Positions 26,849 through 38,939 of a stretch of DNA of 64,000 bases are shown in pieces. The notes under the pieces were generated by a model. It saw only the letters and a list, made by a program, of their open reading frames with translations. It had not been told where the DNA came from and made no database searches. A program made the translations under genes and the position numbers. The first letter of the stretch is position 1; each line of letters begins with the position of its first letter. Origin of the DNA: Loxodes magnus (Eukaryota; Ciliophora; Karyorelictea; Loxodida; Loxodidae); the NCBI GenBank assembly GCA_946699065.1, contig CAMPDV010000131.1, forward strand, positions 62,001-126,000. Reading direction: 5' to 3'.

Positions 26849-27654
26849 AAGACTATTTTTGTTTTATTTAATTAAGTTTTAGATAATTTCTTTAAACAAT
26901 TTGTAGATTCATTAAATAAAAAGCCTTAAACTCAAAACTTTTATAAATAAATTTTAATAATTTCTGGAATATTTGTTGCAAATCCAGAGAAATTAAAATA
27001 TTTAAAATTTTTCAATACTTTGACTGATTTTTATTATAGCTTCTAAAATTAAAATTATATAAAGATTGTTATTAATAGTTTTTGAACTTAATCATTTATA
27101 TATGTTTTTATTTTAAATGACTGCTAATTAATAAAAATTATAAAATCTAAATTTTATACTTAAATGTTTTAGTTATTATATGTGACTAAATTAGATTTTA
27201 GACAAATAATTATAAAATAAAATATTCATCTAAAATATTAATTTAGAATCTTTTTTGCCTCAATAAATGAAATTTATACTCTAATCATTTAGATCTATAA
27301 ACTTTTTTTTATGAGCAATTTTGATTCAATAGAAAGACTAAAAAAAACTAAAAAATAAAAGAGAAAATTATTATTATTACTCTAAAGAAAATTTTTTCTA
27401 AAAATATTTCTTTACAAAGAATATTAACTAGTTATTTCTAAAAATTTTAAATCATCTAAAATAAGATAAATCTCTAAATGAAAGTCCTAGAAAATATTTA
27501 TAAATTTTTAATGTAATAAAATAGAAAAAAATGTTGCGCAACTTTCAAATCTGATTTTTTTAATTATTTCTTGGTAAATATAATAATTTAAAAACATTTT
27601 AACAAATTTTTATGTTTATTATTTACATTTGATAAATATTCTTTTTTAGTATGT
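26849..27654. other. AT-rich 3' flank of copy C
   Basis: Only the first ~40 bases after the stop resemble the 3' flank of copy B. The rest is AT-rich and I recognise nothing in it. Confidence 0.4.
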
Positions 27655-27970
27655 AATTGAAAAGATTGTGGGAGCTGAGAATGACCTTCGTGACTAAACC
27701 TTCTGGTTTTATGACTAGGAACAAGTTCCTTTCCTATCGCTGAGAAAGTCCCTGGTCAAAGTCATTTTCTGAAGGGAACGCTGATTTTGAGATTATCCAC
27801 TCTTGGTAGGGGCTTGAAGCCTGGCTGCTCATAGCGATGGAGCTCCCTAGCAGCTGTGCCTGGAGCACAACAGGATATCCCCGTTATTCCATAAAAAGAG
27901 AGTGTCGGGTCGTGTAATCGGAAAGGAGTTTCCGGTCCAAAAACTTTTTAGTTGAAATTAATTAATTAAT
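27655..27970 (-). mobile_element. SINE-like element alpha, copy 2 (reversed)
   Basis: This is the reverse complement of 21225-21560 with only a few substitutions over ~310 bp, including both palindromes and the A- and B-box-like motifs. The M-E-Q-R-G-Y reading is also open here. Together with copy 1 it brackets the copy C gene as an inverted pair. The close match between copies 1 and 2, compared with the more diverged copy 3, suggests recent spread or conversion between the pair. Confidence 0.55.
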
Positions 27971-28864
27971 TCTTTTTTAGTAAAATAATTTCCATTTTCT
28001 CATCTATAAAACTTAAGCAGCCAAGATAAAGTTTTTACATAAGCCAATAAAATAAATTTTGTTCTCTTTTTTAGTTAAAAATTTTAATTTTATTCTTTTA
28101 AATAATTAAAAAATAAACTAGGTATAAGTTTTGGAATTTATGCGCGAAAAAATAAAATATTTAATAGATTTAAAAGTTTTAATTTAATTTAAAATAATAC
28201 CTTGCAAAATGATAATATCGTAAATTTATATAGTTATTTCTCTAAAGTTTTTATTTAGGTTTTTTATTAATAAATTTGTATTGAAAATTGAGATTTTTAT
28301 ACTTAAAATTTAAAAATATTGTAATATTTTATGCTGATAAACTTTCGTTTTTATTAAGGTTTTAGTAGATGAAAAATAATTATCTTCATTAATTAAAAAA
28401 GAACATGATATATTTGATTTTCTTACTAAAATGAAATGAGTAATAGAGTTATTTTATAATCTAGAAAATAATATTAGACAATGTATTTATAATGCTAAAA
28501 ATTAAATAAATAATTACTAAAAATCTAATATTTTAAAAAAGTTTTGCTCTGATTTAATTTTGTTTTTGAAATGAATTTTGTTTTATCAACTCTCAAATTA
28601 AGAAAACACTTTTCAATAAAAATAAAGTTGATAACTAAAATATTATTAAGAAAGTATTATGATTATAAAATAAAGCAGACTTTATAATTAAAGAATTAAA
28701 TTTATATTTAATGAAAAAGATATTTAAAAATATTTAAGAAAACTATACCATATAAAAAACGCAATAAAAGAGAATACATAAAATCAAGTATTAGATTTGA
28801 TTTTGCCTTGCATAATTTGCTTAAGTAAACAAATTTATTTATTAGATATTTTAAAAGAAATTAA

Positions 28865-29185
28865 TTAATTTATTTTAAACTAAAAGAGTTTTTGGACTGC
28901 AACTTCTTGCAGTTTAACGACCCCAACACACCCTTCATGGGATAACGGGGATATCCTGTTGCTTTCGAAAAGCAGCTGCCAGGGAGCTCCATCGCTATGG
29001 GCAGCCAGGCTTCAAGCCCCTACCAGGAGTGGATAATCAAGAGGAAGGCGTTCCCTTGCAAAGGTTGACTTTGACCAGGGACTTTCTCAGCGACAGAAAA
29101 AGAACTTGTTCCTAGTCATAAAACCAGAAAGTATGATTCAGAAGGTCAATCTCAGCTCCCACCATCTTTTTAATTATTTAATTAT
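28865..29185 (+). mobile_element. SINE-like element alpha, copy 3 (diverged)
   Basis: Third copy of the alpha element, clearly more diverged. It keeps the left end (aactaaaagagtttttggac), tgggataacgg as A-box-like motif, both palindromes (ggatatcc, ggagctcc), ggcttcaagcc as B-box-like motif and the right end cagctcccaccatcttt. A one-base length difference in the middle (after ttccctt near 29050) breaks the reading that is open in copies 1 and 2, and TGA follows. What is conserved is the DNA with its box-like motifs rather than the frame. Confidence 0.5.
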
Positions 29186-29195
29186 TAAATTAATT

Positions 29196-29256
29196 ATTAG
29201 TTGCTTCACTTTAATTATTAATGGTATTTTATTTTAATGAAAAGTGAGCAACTAAT
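29196..29256. repeat. Short inverted repeat (hairpin)
   Basis: Arms ttagttgcttcacttt (29196-29211) and aagtgagcaactaa (29243-29256) are near-perfect reverse complements separated by about 30 AT-rich bases. They lie just right of alpha copy 3 and at the left edge of the 29.2/32.5 kb direct repeat. This could be the terminal hairpin of a small element. Confidence 0.5.
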
Positions 29257-30370
29257 TCTAAAGTAACTACAATCTACTTTCAATTTTGAAATAAACTTCA
29301 CTATATCTAGATTAAAATCTATTATGAATAGTAAGCTTTATTATTACTCTGTTCAATCTTTAAAAAATATTATGTCTATGATCAAAGATAAAATAAATAT
29401 AAGGGAAATAATTGATATAATTAAAAGGAGAACTTTTATTTAATTAATTAAATTTTAGAGTAAATATAAACAAATATATAAACTAGAACTACTAGAGTTA
29501 GTATAGTAAAATCTTTAACTTAATCTAATATAATTTATATAAATAAAGATAAATCATTATTCTAGAAGCAGTCTTGTCTCTCGATTCTAAATAAGAATAT
29601 CTCTTTAAGTAAAGAAGTTTGCAAATGTTGATCAATTTTCTAAAGATTATATTGAATCTAAAAAGCTTATAATTGAGGGTTTTGATAAAGAGTAAGAAAA
29701 AAAGATAAATTCTACATAAATGATATATCATAAAATATTTTAGTTTGGGATTAGATTAAGGGAAATATTATGAAGATCTCTTCTATTTATCTAAAAGTAA
29801 ATTTTATTAAGCTAAAAATAATTATTAAATCTAAAGCTAATATTATTATAATGTAGCCGAAAAAATAAACATCGCGCATTAATAATTAGGTTGAGTTAAA
29901 GCATAAATAATAATAAAAAAGAGAAAAATTAAATTATCTAAACAATCCATGAAAAATATTAAAAAAAATTAAATATTTTATATTAAAATTAAAGTTTTAT
30001 TTAGATTTTTAAGTTATCTAAGTAATTATTAGCTAAAAGATTTTTAAAAAAAGTTTAGAATAAAAAATAACTCATTATCTACAAATAATTTTAGAATATA
30101 TATAATTATTTTAACTTTCTTATTGTAAGACGTATTTTAAATGTTGCAATTTGCTGCTACTGTTGTGAAAATTTTTCTTCTATTAGTTTTAAATCATTAT
30201 AAAGAGTAAACTAACGTAAAAATGTTTATTTAAATTTTCATATTAATATTACTATATCACTAATTTAATTTCTAAGATTTGCTTACGTTTTTCATGCTAG
30301 GAATTTAAAATTTTATTAACAAGATATTGAAATATCTAAGATTATAAGTATATTTATTTAAAAAGCTTGG
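29245..30370 (+). repeat. Direct repeat, left copy (paired with 32488-34020)
   Basis: Colinear with 32488-33627 and, across an inserted element, 33974-34020. Examples are ctaaagtaactacaatcta near 29259 and 32500, and gatttgctgc near 30149 and 33460. No gene is visible. This copy lacks the element found at 33634-33967 and so gives its empty site (ttattaacaagatatt near 30312). Confidence 0.8.
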
Positions 30371-30690
30371 AGTTTCTACGATCTTTATAAATTTTCATTC
30401 AAGATATAATCTAAAAAACTCATATATGGTATTTCCTTTTGATTCAAAAGTTCTATCAATAAAATTTTATAAAGAAGGTATTTTACATACAAATATTATC
30501 ATGATTTTTTTACAGAAATAGAATATAAAAGATATTCCAAAAGCTAATTAATATCATTAAGTTTAGTCTATTTAATTTAATTTATACAATAATATTATTA
30601 AAATAGGAAAGATCAACTATCCAAATGCTTATTTAGCACTAGTACTGATTTATTGTACCAAAGTGGTTACAAATGTTGAAATAGTTGATC
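30371..30690 (+). repeat. Arm of an inverted repeat with about 34115-34440
   Basis: This stretch reappears as its reverse complement at about 34115-34440, for example ccaaagtggttacaaatgtt here against aacatttacaaccactttgg there. The flanking part to the left (30310-30370) is instead repeated in direct orientation at 33970-34020, so one copy has suffered a local inversion or a fold-back event. Confidence 0.75.
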
Positions 30691-30800
30691 ATTATAGAGT
30701 TCTTTCTTGTACAGTTATTAATTCTTGTTACTCTATTATATTTTAATTAATTAAGATAGATATATAATAGAAAAATAATGGTAAATAAAAATAAAAGTAG

Positions 30801-31476
30801 ATGACTACATCAGAATCTAGTTCTTCTTTCAAAGGTAAAGTGATGGTTGGAATGTAATAAGTAGAAGAATAAAAAATGACCCAAATTAAAAACTCTAAAA
30901 TTAAGTTGAGTAAATGAAAAAATAAATTTCCAAATACGAAGAAACCATATATAACCAAAGCATATAAATAAGAGAACTTATGAGTAATATTTATTTTCAG
31001 GATAATGAATTAACAATTTTAAGAAAATAACTAGCATAAAATCAATTAATTAAAGAAAAATAATTATGAAGATAATCTTAATCAAATTTACCCAGTAAAC
31101 AAATAAAGGAATTAGAAAAAATTCCAACTTGAATAAAAAAAGAAGAAATCTCATAATTAGAAATTTAAGATTAGAATATAATAAAAAGATTAGAAAAGAT
31201 AGAAAACAAGATATTTATAAAAAATTAATCAAGATTTCATTTATTAAGAAAATGCATAACTTGAAAAAAACTGAACGAAAAAGAACAAAACAGAACATGA
31301 ACTTAAATTAACAAATTAAGAATTACATCAAATGGAATTTATAAGAAAAATATTTGCTGGATAGACTGAGAATCAACAATGGTTATCTACCACTTAATCA
31401 AATTAAGTCGTGGTATCCATCCTCGTTAAGAAAATGGCAGCAAGTACCTGGTTGAGATTCCAGAGAATGCTAAACT
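30801..31476 (+). pseudogene. Decayed gene for a coiled-coil protein
   Basis: ATG 30801 opens a plausible N-terminus (M-T-T-S-E-S-S-S-S-F-K-G-K-V-M-V-G-M). Near 30880 the coding signal passes to another frame, which continues with heptad-like coils (L-Q-N-Q-V-E-Q-M-K-K-Q-I, then E-L-T-I-L-R-K-Q-L) and then a GC-richer end (about 31345-31476) reading L-V-E-I-P-E-N-A-K-L-F-F. At least four TGA interrupt the second frame. With TAA/TAG as Gln the rest reads well as charged, helical protein. No family is recognised. It shares general features (short N-terminus, coils) with the 16103-17014 product, but I cannot show homology. At least one frameshift plus several TGA make it a relic. Confidence 0.5.
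31365..31415 (+). repeat. Hairpin in GC-richer patch
   Basis: Near 31388-31415 the arms acttaat and attaagt (7 bp, 3-base loop caa) extend, after a 3-base bulge, into tacc and ggta. The hairpin falls inside the C-terminal part of the decayed coiled-coil gene and may be chance. Confidence 0.35.
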
Positions 31477-31479
31477 CTT

Positions 31480-32487
31480 TTTTACATTTAGTTTATAATT
31501 AATTAATTAATGATTTCATCAAAAATAATTTTCAAAAATAGTCGAAAATTATAAAAGCTACTCAATAATTACAAAAATACATCAGATTCTAAAATTTTAG
31601 TAATGCAAAAACTTTGCATACTATATAAAAATTGAGAGTATTTTATTTACAACAGAGGAAAACATAAAAAGATTTTATATAATGTAAGAGAGTAAATATT
31701 TGACTGAAAATGATTAAGAATTAGGTGATTATGAATAGCTTAGATATAAGGAATTAAAAATTAGTCGCAACAACTATTAAAATATTTTACTTAAAAATTG
31801 AGTTATGAAAAATAAATTAAACTATCTAAAGTGACTATAAATATATTTAATATAATAACTACACATTCCGATTTTATCAATCTGTTATTAAATTTTTTTT
31901 AATTTGTTAGTATAAAGTAATATAACTGGAAATATTATTAAGTTTTAGATTAAAGTTATATTAATGCCTTTTCGTATTTTCATTCTTTTATAGATTTTTT
32001 ATTGCTTAAGAAATTTGATCTTTTATGTTTCTTAGGAGATATAAACTGGATTGATTATGATAAAATTTATTTTCATATATTTATTAATATAATTTTCTTT
32101 TAACAAAGTTGCAAGAAAAGCATAGAAACATTTCTACACGAGAAGCTTAAAATGAATGAATTCTTTTAATGTAACTACATTATAAAAATAGAAAATTGCA
32201 TAGTTTAATATACATCATAGTTAATTTCTATATTTATTAGTAATATGATGTAGCTTATTCTCAATCTTTGCTTTAGTCATAAAAAATTATTTATTTCTTC
32301 TTTTATTTTTCATGATTTCCTACTTTGGAAAAGTTGACATATTTTTTTAATTTTGGTTTGGTTTAAAAAGTAGATTTAAAATTGGGAAAATAGGTTTAAA
32401 TAAAAGATATAAAGAAATCTCAATTATTATAGAAATAAAATATCTAAATTTTATATAAACTTAGATAAATCTTTAATTAAGGAATGT
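31480..32487. other. AT-rich stretch without recognised features
   Basis: About 1 kb of AT-rich sequence between the decayed coiled-coil gene and the right copy of the direct repeat. Nothing is supportable here. Confidence 0.4.
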
Positions 32488-34020
32488 TTAGCAATTAATT
32501 CTAAAGTAACTACAATCTAATTTCAATTTTGAAATAAATTTTACTATATCTAGATTAAAGTCTATTATTAATAGTAAGCTTTGCTATTACTTTGCTTAAT
32601 CTTAAAAAAATCATTTTTAAGATTAAAATTAAAACTAAACTTAGGTAAATAGTTGGATAATTAAAAAAGAGCCCTTTTTAAGTAAATTAAATTTTAGAGT
32701 AATCATAAATAAATATAAACTAGAACTACTAAAGTCAGTATTTTAAAATATTTAATTTAACCTAATAAAATTTATATAAACAAATATAACCTGATTCTGG
32801 AAGAATTCTTGTCTTTCATTTCTAAATAAGGATATCTCTACAAGTAAAGAAGATAAAGAAGATTATAAATTTTCATCAAATTTTCTAAATATTATATTGA
32901 AATTAAAAAGCTCATAATTAAGAGTTTTAAAATAGAGTATGAAAAAAAATTCTCCATAAATAGATATATCAAAAAAATTTAGTTTGAGATTAAGGGAAAT
33001 TTTATTATGAAAATCTCTCCTATTTATCTTAAAGTAAATATATTAAGCCAAAAAAATTAAAATTAAAGCTAATATTATCATTATGCAACCAAAAAAAATT
33101 GCACATTAATAATTAAGTTGAGTTAAATCATAAAATAGAGAAAAAGAGAAAATTTAAATTATCTAAACAATCCATGAAAAATATAAAAAAATTTTAAATC
33201 TTTTTACAATAAAAGTTAAAATTTATATAGAGTTATAAGTTATCTTAGTAATTATATCATCTAATTTTTCAATTAAATTTTTCTTTTTAATAACAGAAAA
33301 ACTTATAAAACTAAAGTATGATAAAATTATCTAAGTAATTATTAGCTAAAAGATAAAAAAACTAAGTTTAGAATAAACAATAGTTCATAGGCTGGAAATA
33401 ATTTTAGAATATGAATAATTATTTTAACTTTTTTATTGTAAGAAGTATTTAATATGTTGCGATTTGCTGCCACTGTTGTGAACATTTTTTATTTTATTAT
33501 TTTTAAACCATTTTCAAGAGTGAACTCACGTAAATATATTTATTTAGATTTTCATATTTTTTTATAATATCATTAATTTAATTCTAAGACTTACTTACGC
33601 TTTTTAAACTTAGAATTTATTTTTTTATTAACATTATATAATATTGTAAATAGGGAGTAGCAATCCTCAAACTGGAATTAGCTTAACTCAAGTATCAGCA
33701 AGTATTTCAGGAGCGAACTGAGCAAGAATCTTGGCAGTTCCGAGCAAGAAAGAACTGGAGACATTGAGTAACAGTTGATGAAAGATGCCAGACGATTAGA
33801 TCTCTTGGGGCATCCCTCCGAATATGCTCTATTAGAAGACAGAATTTCCTAGGGAGTGAAGCACTAGAGGAAACTTCCATTGAGAAATTTTATTTACATT
33901 AAATAAATTAATTTAAAGAGTTGCACTCCATCAAGAGTGCTATAAGTCTATAATCCAATTTATCCATTTAACAAGATATTGACATAACTTGGATCATAAG
34001 TATATTTATTAAAAAGGCTT
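32488..34020 (+). repeat. Direct repeat, right copy, with an inserted element
   Basis: Right-hand partner of 29245-30370. The match runs to about 33627, is interrupted by a GC-richer insertion, and resumes at about 33968 (ttaacaagatattgacat). Comparison with the left copy defines the insertion precisely. Confidence 0.8.
33634..33973 (+). mobile_element. SINE-like element gamma with LINE-type 3' tail
   Basis: An insertion of about 335 bp, absent from the homologous site near 30312. It is flanked by a short direct repeat, ttaaca (33628-33633 and 33968-33973), a possible target-site duplication. Its 3' end (33914-33967: aaagagttgcactcc, then agtctataatccaatttat) closely resembles the 3' ends of the beta elements and of the LINE at 54482. 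The interior is GC-richer; motifs loosely like Pol III A and B boxes (tagcttaactcaag near 33687, agttccgagc near 33741) are weak. A plus-strand frame (K-L-E-L-A-Q-L-K-Y-Q-Q-V-F-Q-E-R) is open over much of it apart from one TGA, so a protein-coding origin of the body cannot be excluded. Confidence 0.6.
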
Positions 34021-34114
34021 GGAGTTATTTTTATATGAAAGTTATTTATTAAAAAAAGATTGAATAAAATATAATGAAGTAACAAGAAAATATCTGTGCA
34101 AGAAAAATTTTTTT

Positions 34115-34440
34115 ATTATAATCAACTATTTCAACATTTACAACCACTTTGGCACAATAAATCAGCACTAAAACAAGTAAACATTTAGCTAGGTTTTTTC
34201 TTGCCTATTTTAATAATTTTATTGTATAAACTAAAAAATAAACTTAATCTTAATGATATTAATTAGCTTTTTGAATATATTTTAAATTTATCTTTATTTT
34301 AAAATCACGATGATATTTGTGTGTAAAATACCTACTTTATAAAATTTTATTGATGACACTTTCGAATGAAATTATATAACCATAAATGTATTTACTAGAT
34401 TATATCTTGCACGAAATTTTATAAAAAAATTGTAGGAACA
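34115..34440 (-). repeat. Inverted copy of 30371-30690
   Basis: Reverse complement of about 30371-30690 with moderate divergence. With the directly repeated part to its left it gives a composite direct-then-inverted arrangement. No gene is visible. Confidence 0.75.
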
Positions 34441-34869
34441 ATGCTTAATCAAAAAATTTAACTAAAAACGCTTTTTATTGCATGCACTATTAAAGAATCA
34501 CGAAAATTTAAGAAGTAAGGATATTATAAGATAAAAAGGTTTAAGGAAAAACTTTAAACTAAAGAAAATTATAGCTAAAATCTAAATATTATTTAATAAA
34601 CCTAAAACAATAAAAACTTAATTTTGCATCCAAATAATAATAAAAAAAGTTGAAAAATTGTAGAGTTGATTGGTAATTAATTAAAAGATCTATAAAATAA
34701 AGTTTGAATAATAGCAGAATATAAATAAAGATATTTGATAATTAAAGAAATAGATAATACTCAATAATATATTTCTATTACGATTTCTATTTAATTTAAA
34801 GATTATAATTAAATAATAAATAAATCTAGTTACTATTTAAAATAGAAGAAGAATCTCTTTATTATTTTA

Positions 34870-36300
34870 TAATTAATTGTAGAATTTATTTTATTTATTA
34901 TCATTTTTTAATTATAAATGTTCATTCTTTTATATTTAATTTGCTATGCAAAAGTTAAAATAGAATGAGGTAATGTTAGTTAAATTCAAAATGAACATAA
35001 AAGAAAAAAATTATCGGAATGTCTCTCTAGTTGGAAGATATAAAGTCAAATTAAAGTTACAAAAGAAAATGAAAATTATGAGTTTGTAGCTTCCAGAACG
35101 ATTTAAAATTAAAGTATAAAATTTAGGATTTAATAAATATAAATATTAAGACTAAAAACGTTAAATATTAACTAGAACTAAATCATACAATTAATTATAG
35201 ATTCAGATCGTTAAAAGTATGAAGATACAAAAAAAAGTAAAAGAAGAAAAGTTGCAAAGAAATATAGATAGTAATGATATCTATAGTAGCACTATAGAGA
35301 AAATATTAAATATTTTTAATGCTAATAGAATAAATAAAAACATAGAAGATTTACTAAGAAAATTATTGCTATAGCATAATAACCTAAATAAAATCTATAA
35401 ACTAAAGAATATTTATTTACCAAGAATAACTAAATAAAAGCTAATAATCAAAAATTTGAGTTAAAATTAATTTTTTAATATAAAACTAAGAAACTCTGTA
35501 ACTCAATAGAGAAGAGATTCAATCTTACTTTGAGAATAAAATTATTTTAATTATAATAAATTTTTAAATATTAAAGTTTTTTGTCTAATTTTATCTAAAA
35601 TGGTTGTACAAATTATCTATAAAATAACGAAAATTTTCAAAAAATTCAGAAACTACAAAATAGAAAAGTTTTATTAAGAGCAAAAATTCAAATTAAAAAT
35701 AGAATAAAATCAAATATAATTAGAAAGATCTGAACAAAGGGGATCTGAATAAAAGATACAATAAAGATGAATTAATTGAAAAGAAGTTTTGCTCTTCATA
35801 AATTTTTAATAGATAAGTAAATAGATATGAAATTATTTATAAAATGACATAATAAAAGTTTTCTTTAGTAGAACTAAAAAATAAATAAAATGATGAGCTT
35901 AGCTTAAAAATGAAATTTTCTTTGAAAATAATTTCAGTGCCAAAACGAAAAAGGAAATTAAAAGCCTAATCGAAGTTATAGAAATCAATAAAATTAAAGT
36001 TGAAATTAAAATAAATCTAAAGCAAAGTTTTAAAGTAAATTTATATGAAATACTCTTAAAAATTAAAAAATTAAAAATATTAAATTAAAACTTCGATAAA
36101 ATCTCTTAATTTGATATCCTTTTGACAAGACTCTGAAAATATTAAGCAATAGCTAGCTTTTATTAAACATAATTTAGACTTATATTAACTTTAAATTATA
36201 AATGAAAGCACATATCTATTTAATGCATAGTCATATGATATATCATTCTATTTAAATTAAATGCATTTATTTAAGATTTTTTATTTAATTCATTTAAAAA
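34870..36300 (+). repeat. 5' flank of copy D, paired with 1-1627
   Basis: Colinear with 1-1627, upstream of copy A. The last 90 bases before the ATG are almost the same in both. Neither resembles the leader of copies B, C and F, so the A/D and B/C/F subfamilies have different upstream regions. Confidence 0.75.
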
Positions 36301-38517
36301 ATGTAAGAACAAAAGGAGTGCTTGTCAGCTTTGTTTTTTGTTAACTTGGATTGAACTTTAAAGAAGTTTGATATTACCAAAGAAAAAGCTTAATAACTCA
36401 TTGAAGATTTATAAAGTATTCAAAGAATGGAGTTCGTTGAAAAAATTAAAAATAAAATCCTAATATTAAAAAATTAACTTTCAATAAATGAAATATCAAT
36501 AAAAGTAGGACTTCCTATGAGCGTTGTTAATTATGTTCTTTCTCAATCTCAGTCAAATTAATATGTCTAATAAAGCAATCAAGAAAATATTTAACTAAAA
36601 GAGTTTAAATAAAATATTTGCCTCTAGTAAAAAAATTAAAACCTAAACTAATAGAAAATAAATAAAAGAGAAAAGATAAATAATTTGCAAGACTAAAGTA
36701 ATTTACAAAATGGAGATAGAAAAGATTAACAATTAAAAGATTAAGAAATACAAGAAGAAATATTCTAGTAAATTGAATAATTTTTAAAAGAGCAAGGGAA
36801 AAAATAAGATACTCAAAGCACTAAAAAAAGATAAAGAAAAGAAGAAAAAAAGAAAATTATAATACTTCCATAATAAATAAATCTAAATAAAATTATCTTA
36901 TAAAGTTAAAATTTAAATAAAAAATCAGCAAACTAAGAAAAGTAAGTCCAAATCAATGAATAAAAAGAAACAGATTAGAAAGAACTTAATGAAATATAAT
37001 CTTTAAATGCTAAAGAAATAATAGCAGATGAATAAGAGGATATTCAATTAGTTTAGAGTGGAATTGTCATAAAAGATTAAAACTAAAATAAAGTTTATGT
37101 GTGCATATTTTGTGATAAAAAATTCAAAGAAGAATCTGATCTCTCATAACATTTGATTGAGTGGCATACTTAAGCAAAAGTGATAAAGTTATTTTGTCCC
37201 TTATGTATTAATCTTATATTTGAAGATATAGAATCTTATAAAAATCATTTAGATAATCATAAGAAATAAGGAGAAACTATAAAATATACTATACAGCAAA
37301 TAAAAGAATTCTAATTCTTTTAAACTAAAAGAACTTATTAGTAGGTTATTGAAATAGAATAATAACCACCAAAAGTTAAATTTTATACAAATCTATAAGG
37401 AATGTTATTAGTTGATAAACTATTTGGAAAACATGTAAATGAAGAATATTCTAGTGACGAATCTACTCTCTATATAGAAACTAAAAAATAAAAGCAAACG
37501 GATAGTGAAAATGTATATGATAAGGATAAAGACCAAGAAGCTATTTTAAACTAAAATAAAAGAAAAAGCTATAAAACTAGAACTAGCAAAACCTTTAAAG
37601 AGTTATAAAGAGAAAATAGTACATTAAAATATGGAAATATCATTTATGATAAGGATGATAACATTTTATATCAGTGTAAAGAATGCAAAGATCTATTTTC
37701 AAGAAGCTTAAGATTATAAAAGCATTTTTAAATGAGTCATCCTAAAGCTAAATTAAATGAGATTATATGCTAGGTTTGTGAAAGCTCTTTTAGTAAGAGA
37801 AAAAAATTTATTATGCATTTAACAAAGCATTAAGTTAGAGAATCAAATAAAAAATAATTTAAAGAAGACATAGAAACAAATAATAGCTAAAGTCTAAAGA
37901 AACCAAGTTAATGAAAGAATCAGCAAAATTAAGATTTAAAAAAATAAACTTATGAAATAGAAAATTTCATGAATAATAGTCAAGTAGAGGAAAATTTAGA
38001 ATTAAAAAAGTAAAAATAAATTTTTGAAAAGATTCATAACGAAGATATTAATTAAAATGAGAGAAACTCGAAAAAATTAATTTCTAAATAAATTTAAAAG
38101 GTATAAAATATTAATGTATAAAAGAAAAAAGAAGTATAAGATATATCATTCAAATAGAACCATTTTGAGTAAAAATTAAATTAAAAATCAAAACGTAAAT
38201 AGAGAGAAGTTATTGATTTGAGCAATGCTTATTAAACTATAACAAATTATGATTAATAGGGGAGTTATCCTAGCTTTTAAACTTTAAATTATAGTTAGTT
38301 CATTCCAGTATAAAATAATAGATAAACATTGCTTCCAAATATAGGGAATTTATCTCAGCAAAACTATCTTAATGGATCATTACAGTGGCAGAATATGTAT
38401 AATCCTTATATGCCTTATCACTAACGAATTTCTTTACATTTCTATAATTTAAAATATTAATTAAAATTAATAAACTTAAAGAAAAATATTAAGTCTCTTT
38501 TTTATTTAATTGATTGA
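36301..38517 (+). CDS. C2H2 zinc-finger / helix-turn-helix protein, copy D
   Basis: ATG 36301 begins M-Q-E-Q-K-E-C-L-S-A-L-F-F-V-N-L-D, with TGA at codon 18 (36352-36354). The helix-turn-helix-like segment (N-E-I-S-I-K-V-G-L-P-M-S-V-V) and fingers typified by C-I-F-C...H-L-I-E-W-H, F-C-P-L-C...H-L-D-N-H, C-K-E-C...H-F-Q-M-S-H and C-Q-V-C...H-L-T-K-H match the other copies. The finger 3 region has lost its cysteines (reads T-K-K-Q-K-Q-T-D). A second TGA is codon 538 (37912-37914), in the low-complexity part after the fingers. The family's C-terminal Y-M-P-Y-H is present and is followed by TAA (38422-38424), exactly where B and C have TGA. Reading that TAA as Gln extends the frame to TGA 38515-38517. 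Trp is encoded by TGG at two other places. Confidence 0.7.
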
Positions 38518-38939
38518 TTGATATAAAGATATTTGTAAATAATCTTTTAATCTAGTGAGTAAGGTAAAGATTATGTATTTTTAGTATATGTTAAACTTAC
38601 AAATAACTCTTTAATTTTAACTAATACTTAAAACTTTTTTATCTTTGGACTGTGGTATATTTAAATTTTGTGCATTTCTTTGATTATTTAATTAATAATA
38701 GTTAAACCTAAGATTTTAAGCATAGTTTTACTTAAATTTCAAAGAAATAATAGCTTGTAGCATTAATATATTATAAATCTAAAATAATTTGCATGGGATT
38801 AGTTTTTATCGTTTTCTAGATTTAAATTTTTTTTTACTTTTGCTTGCAAAAAAAATCTTAGAATATATATCTTTCATGATATATTTTAATATTTGTTTCA
38901 AATGTTTAAAAAAAACCTTATAGAAGAATTTTGTATAGT
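38518..38939. other. AT-rich 3' flank of copy D
   Basis: AT-rich sequence with no feature that can be supported. A minus-strand frame is open here under TAA/TAG = Gln, but it would run antisense into copy D and is not convincing. Confidence 0.35.

Noticed and set aside
29525-30958. Minus-strand frames at 29525-29731 and 30743-30958
   Set aside because: The first lies in non-coding repeat DNA and the second is antisense to the decayed coiled-coil gene; both are low-complexity.
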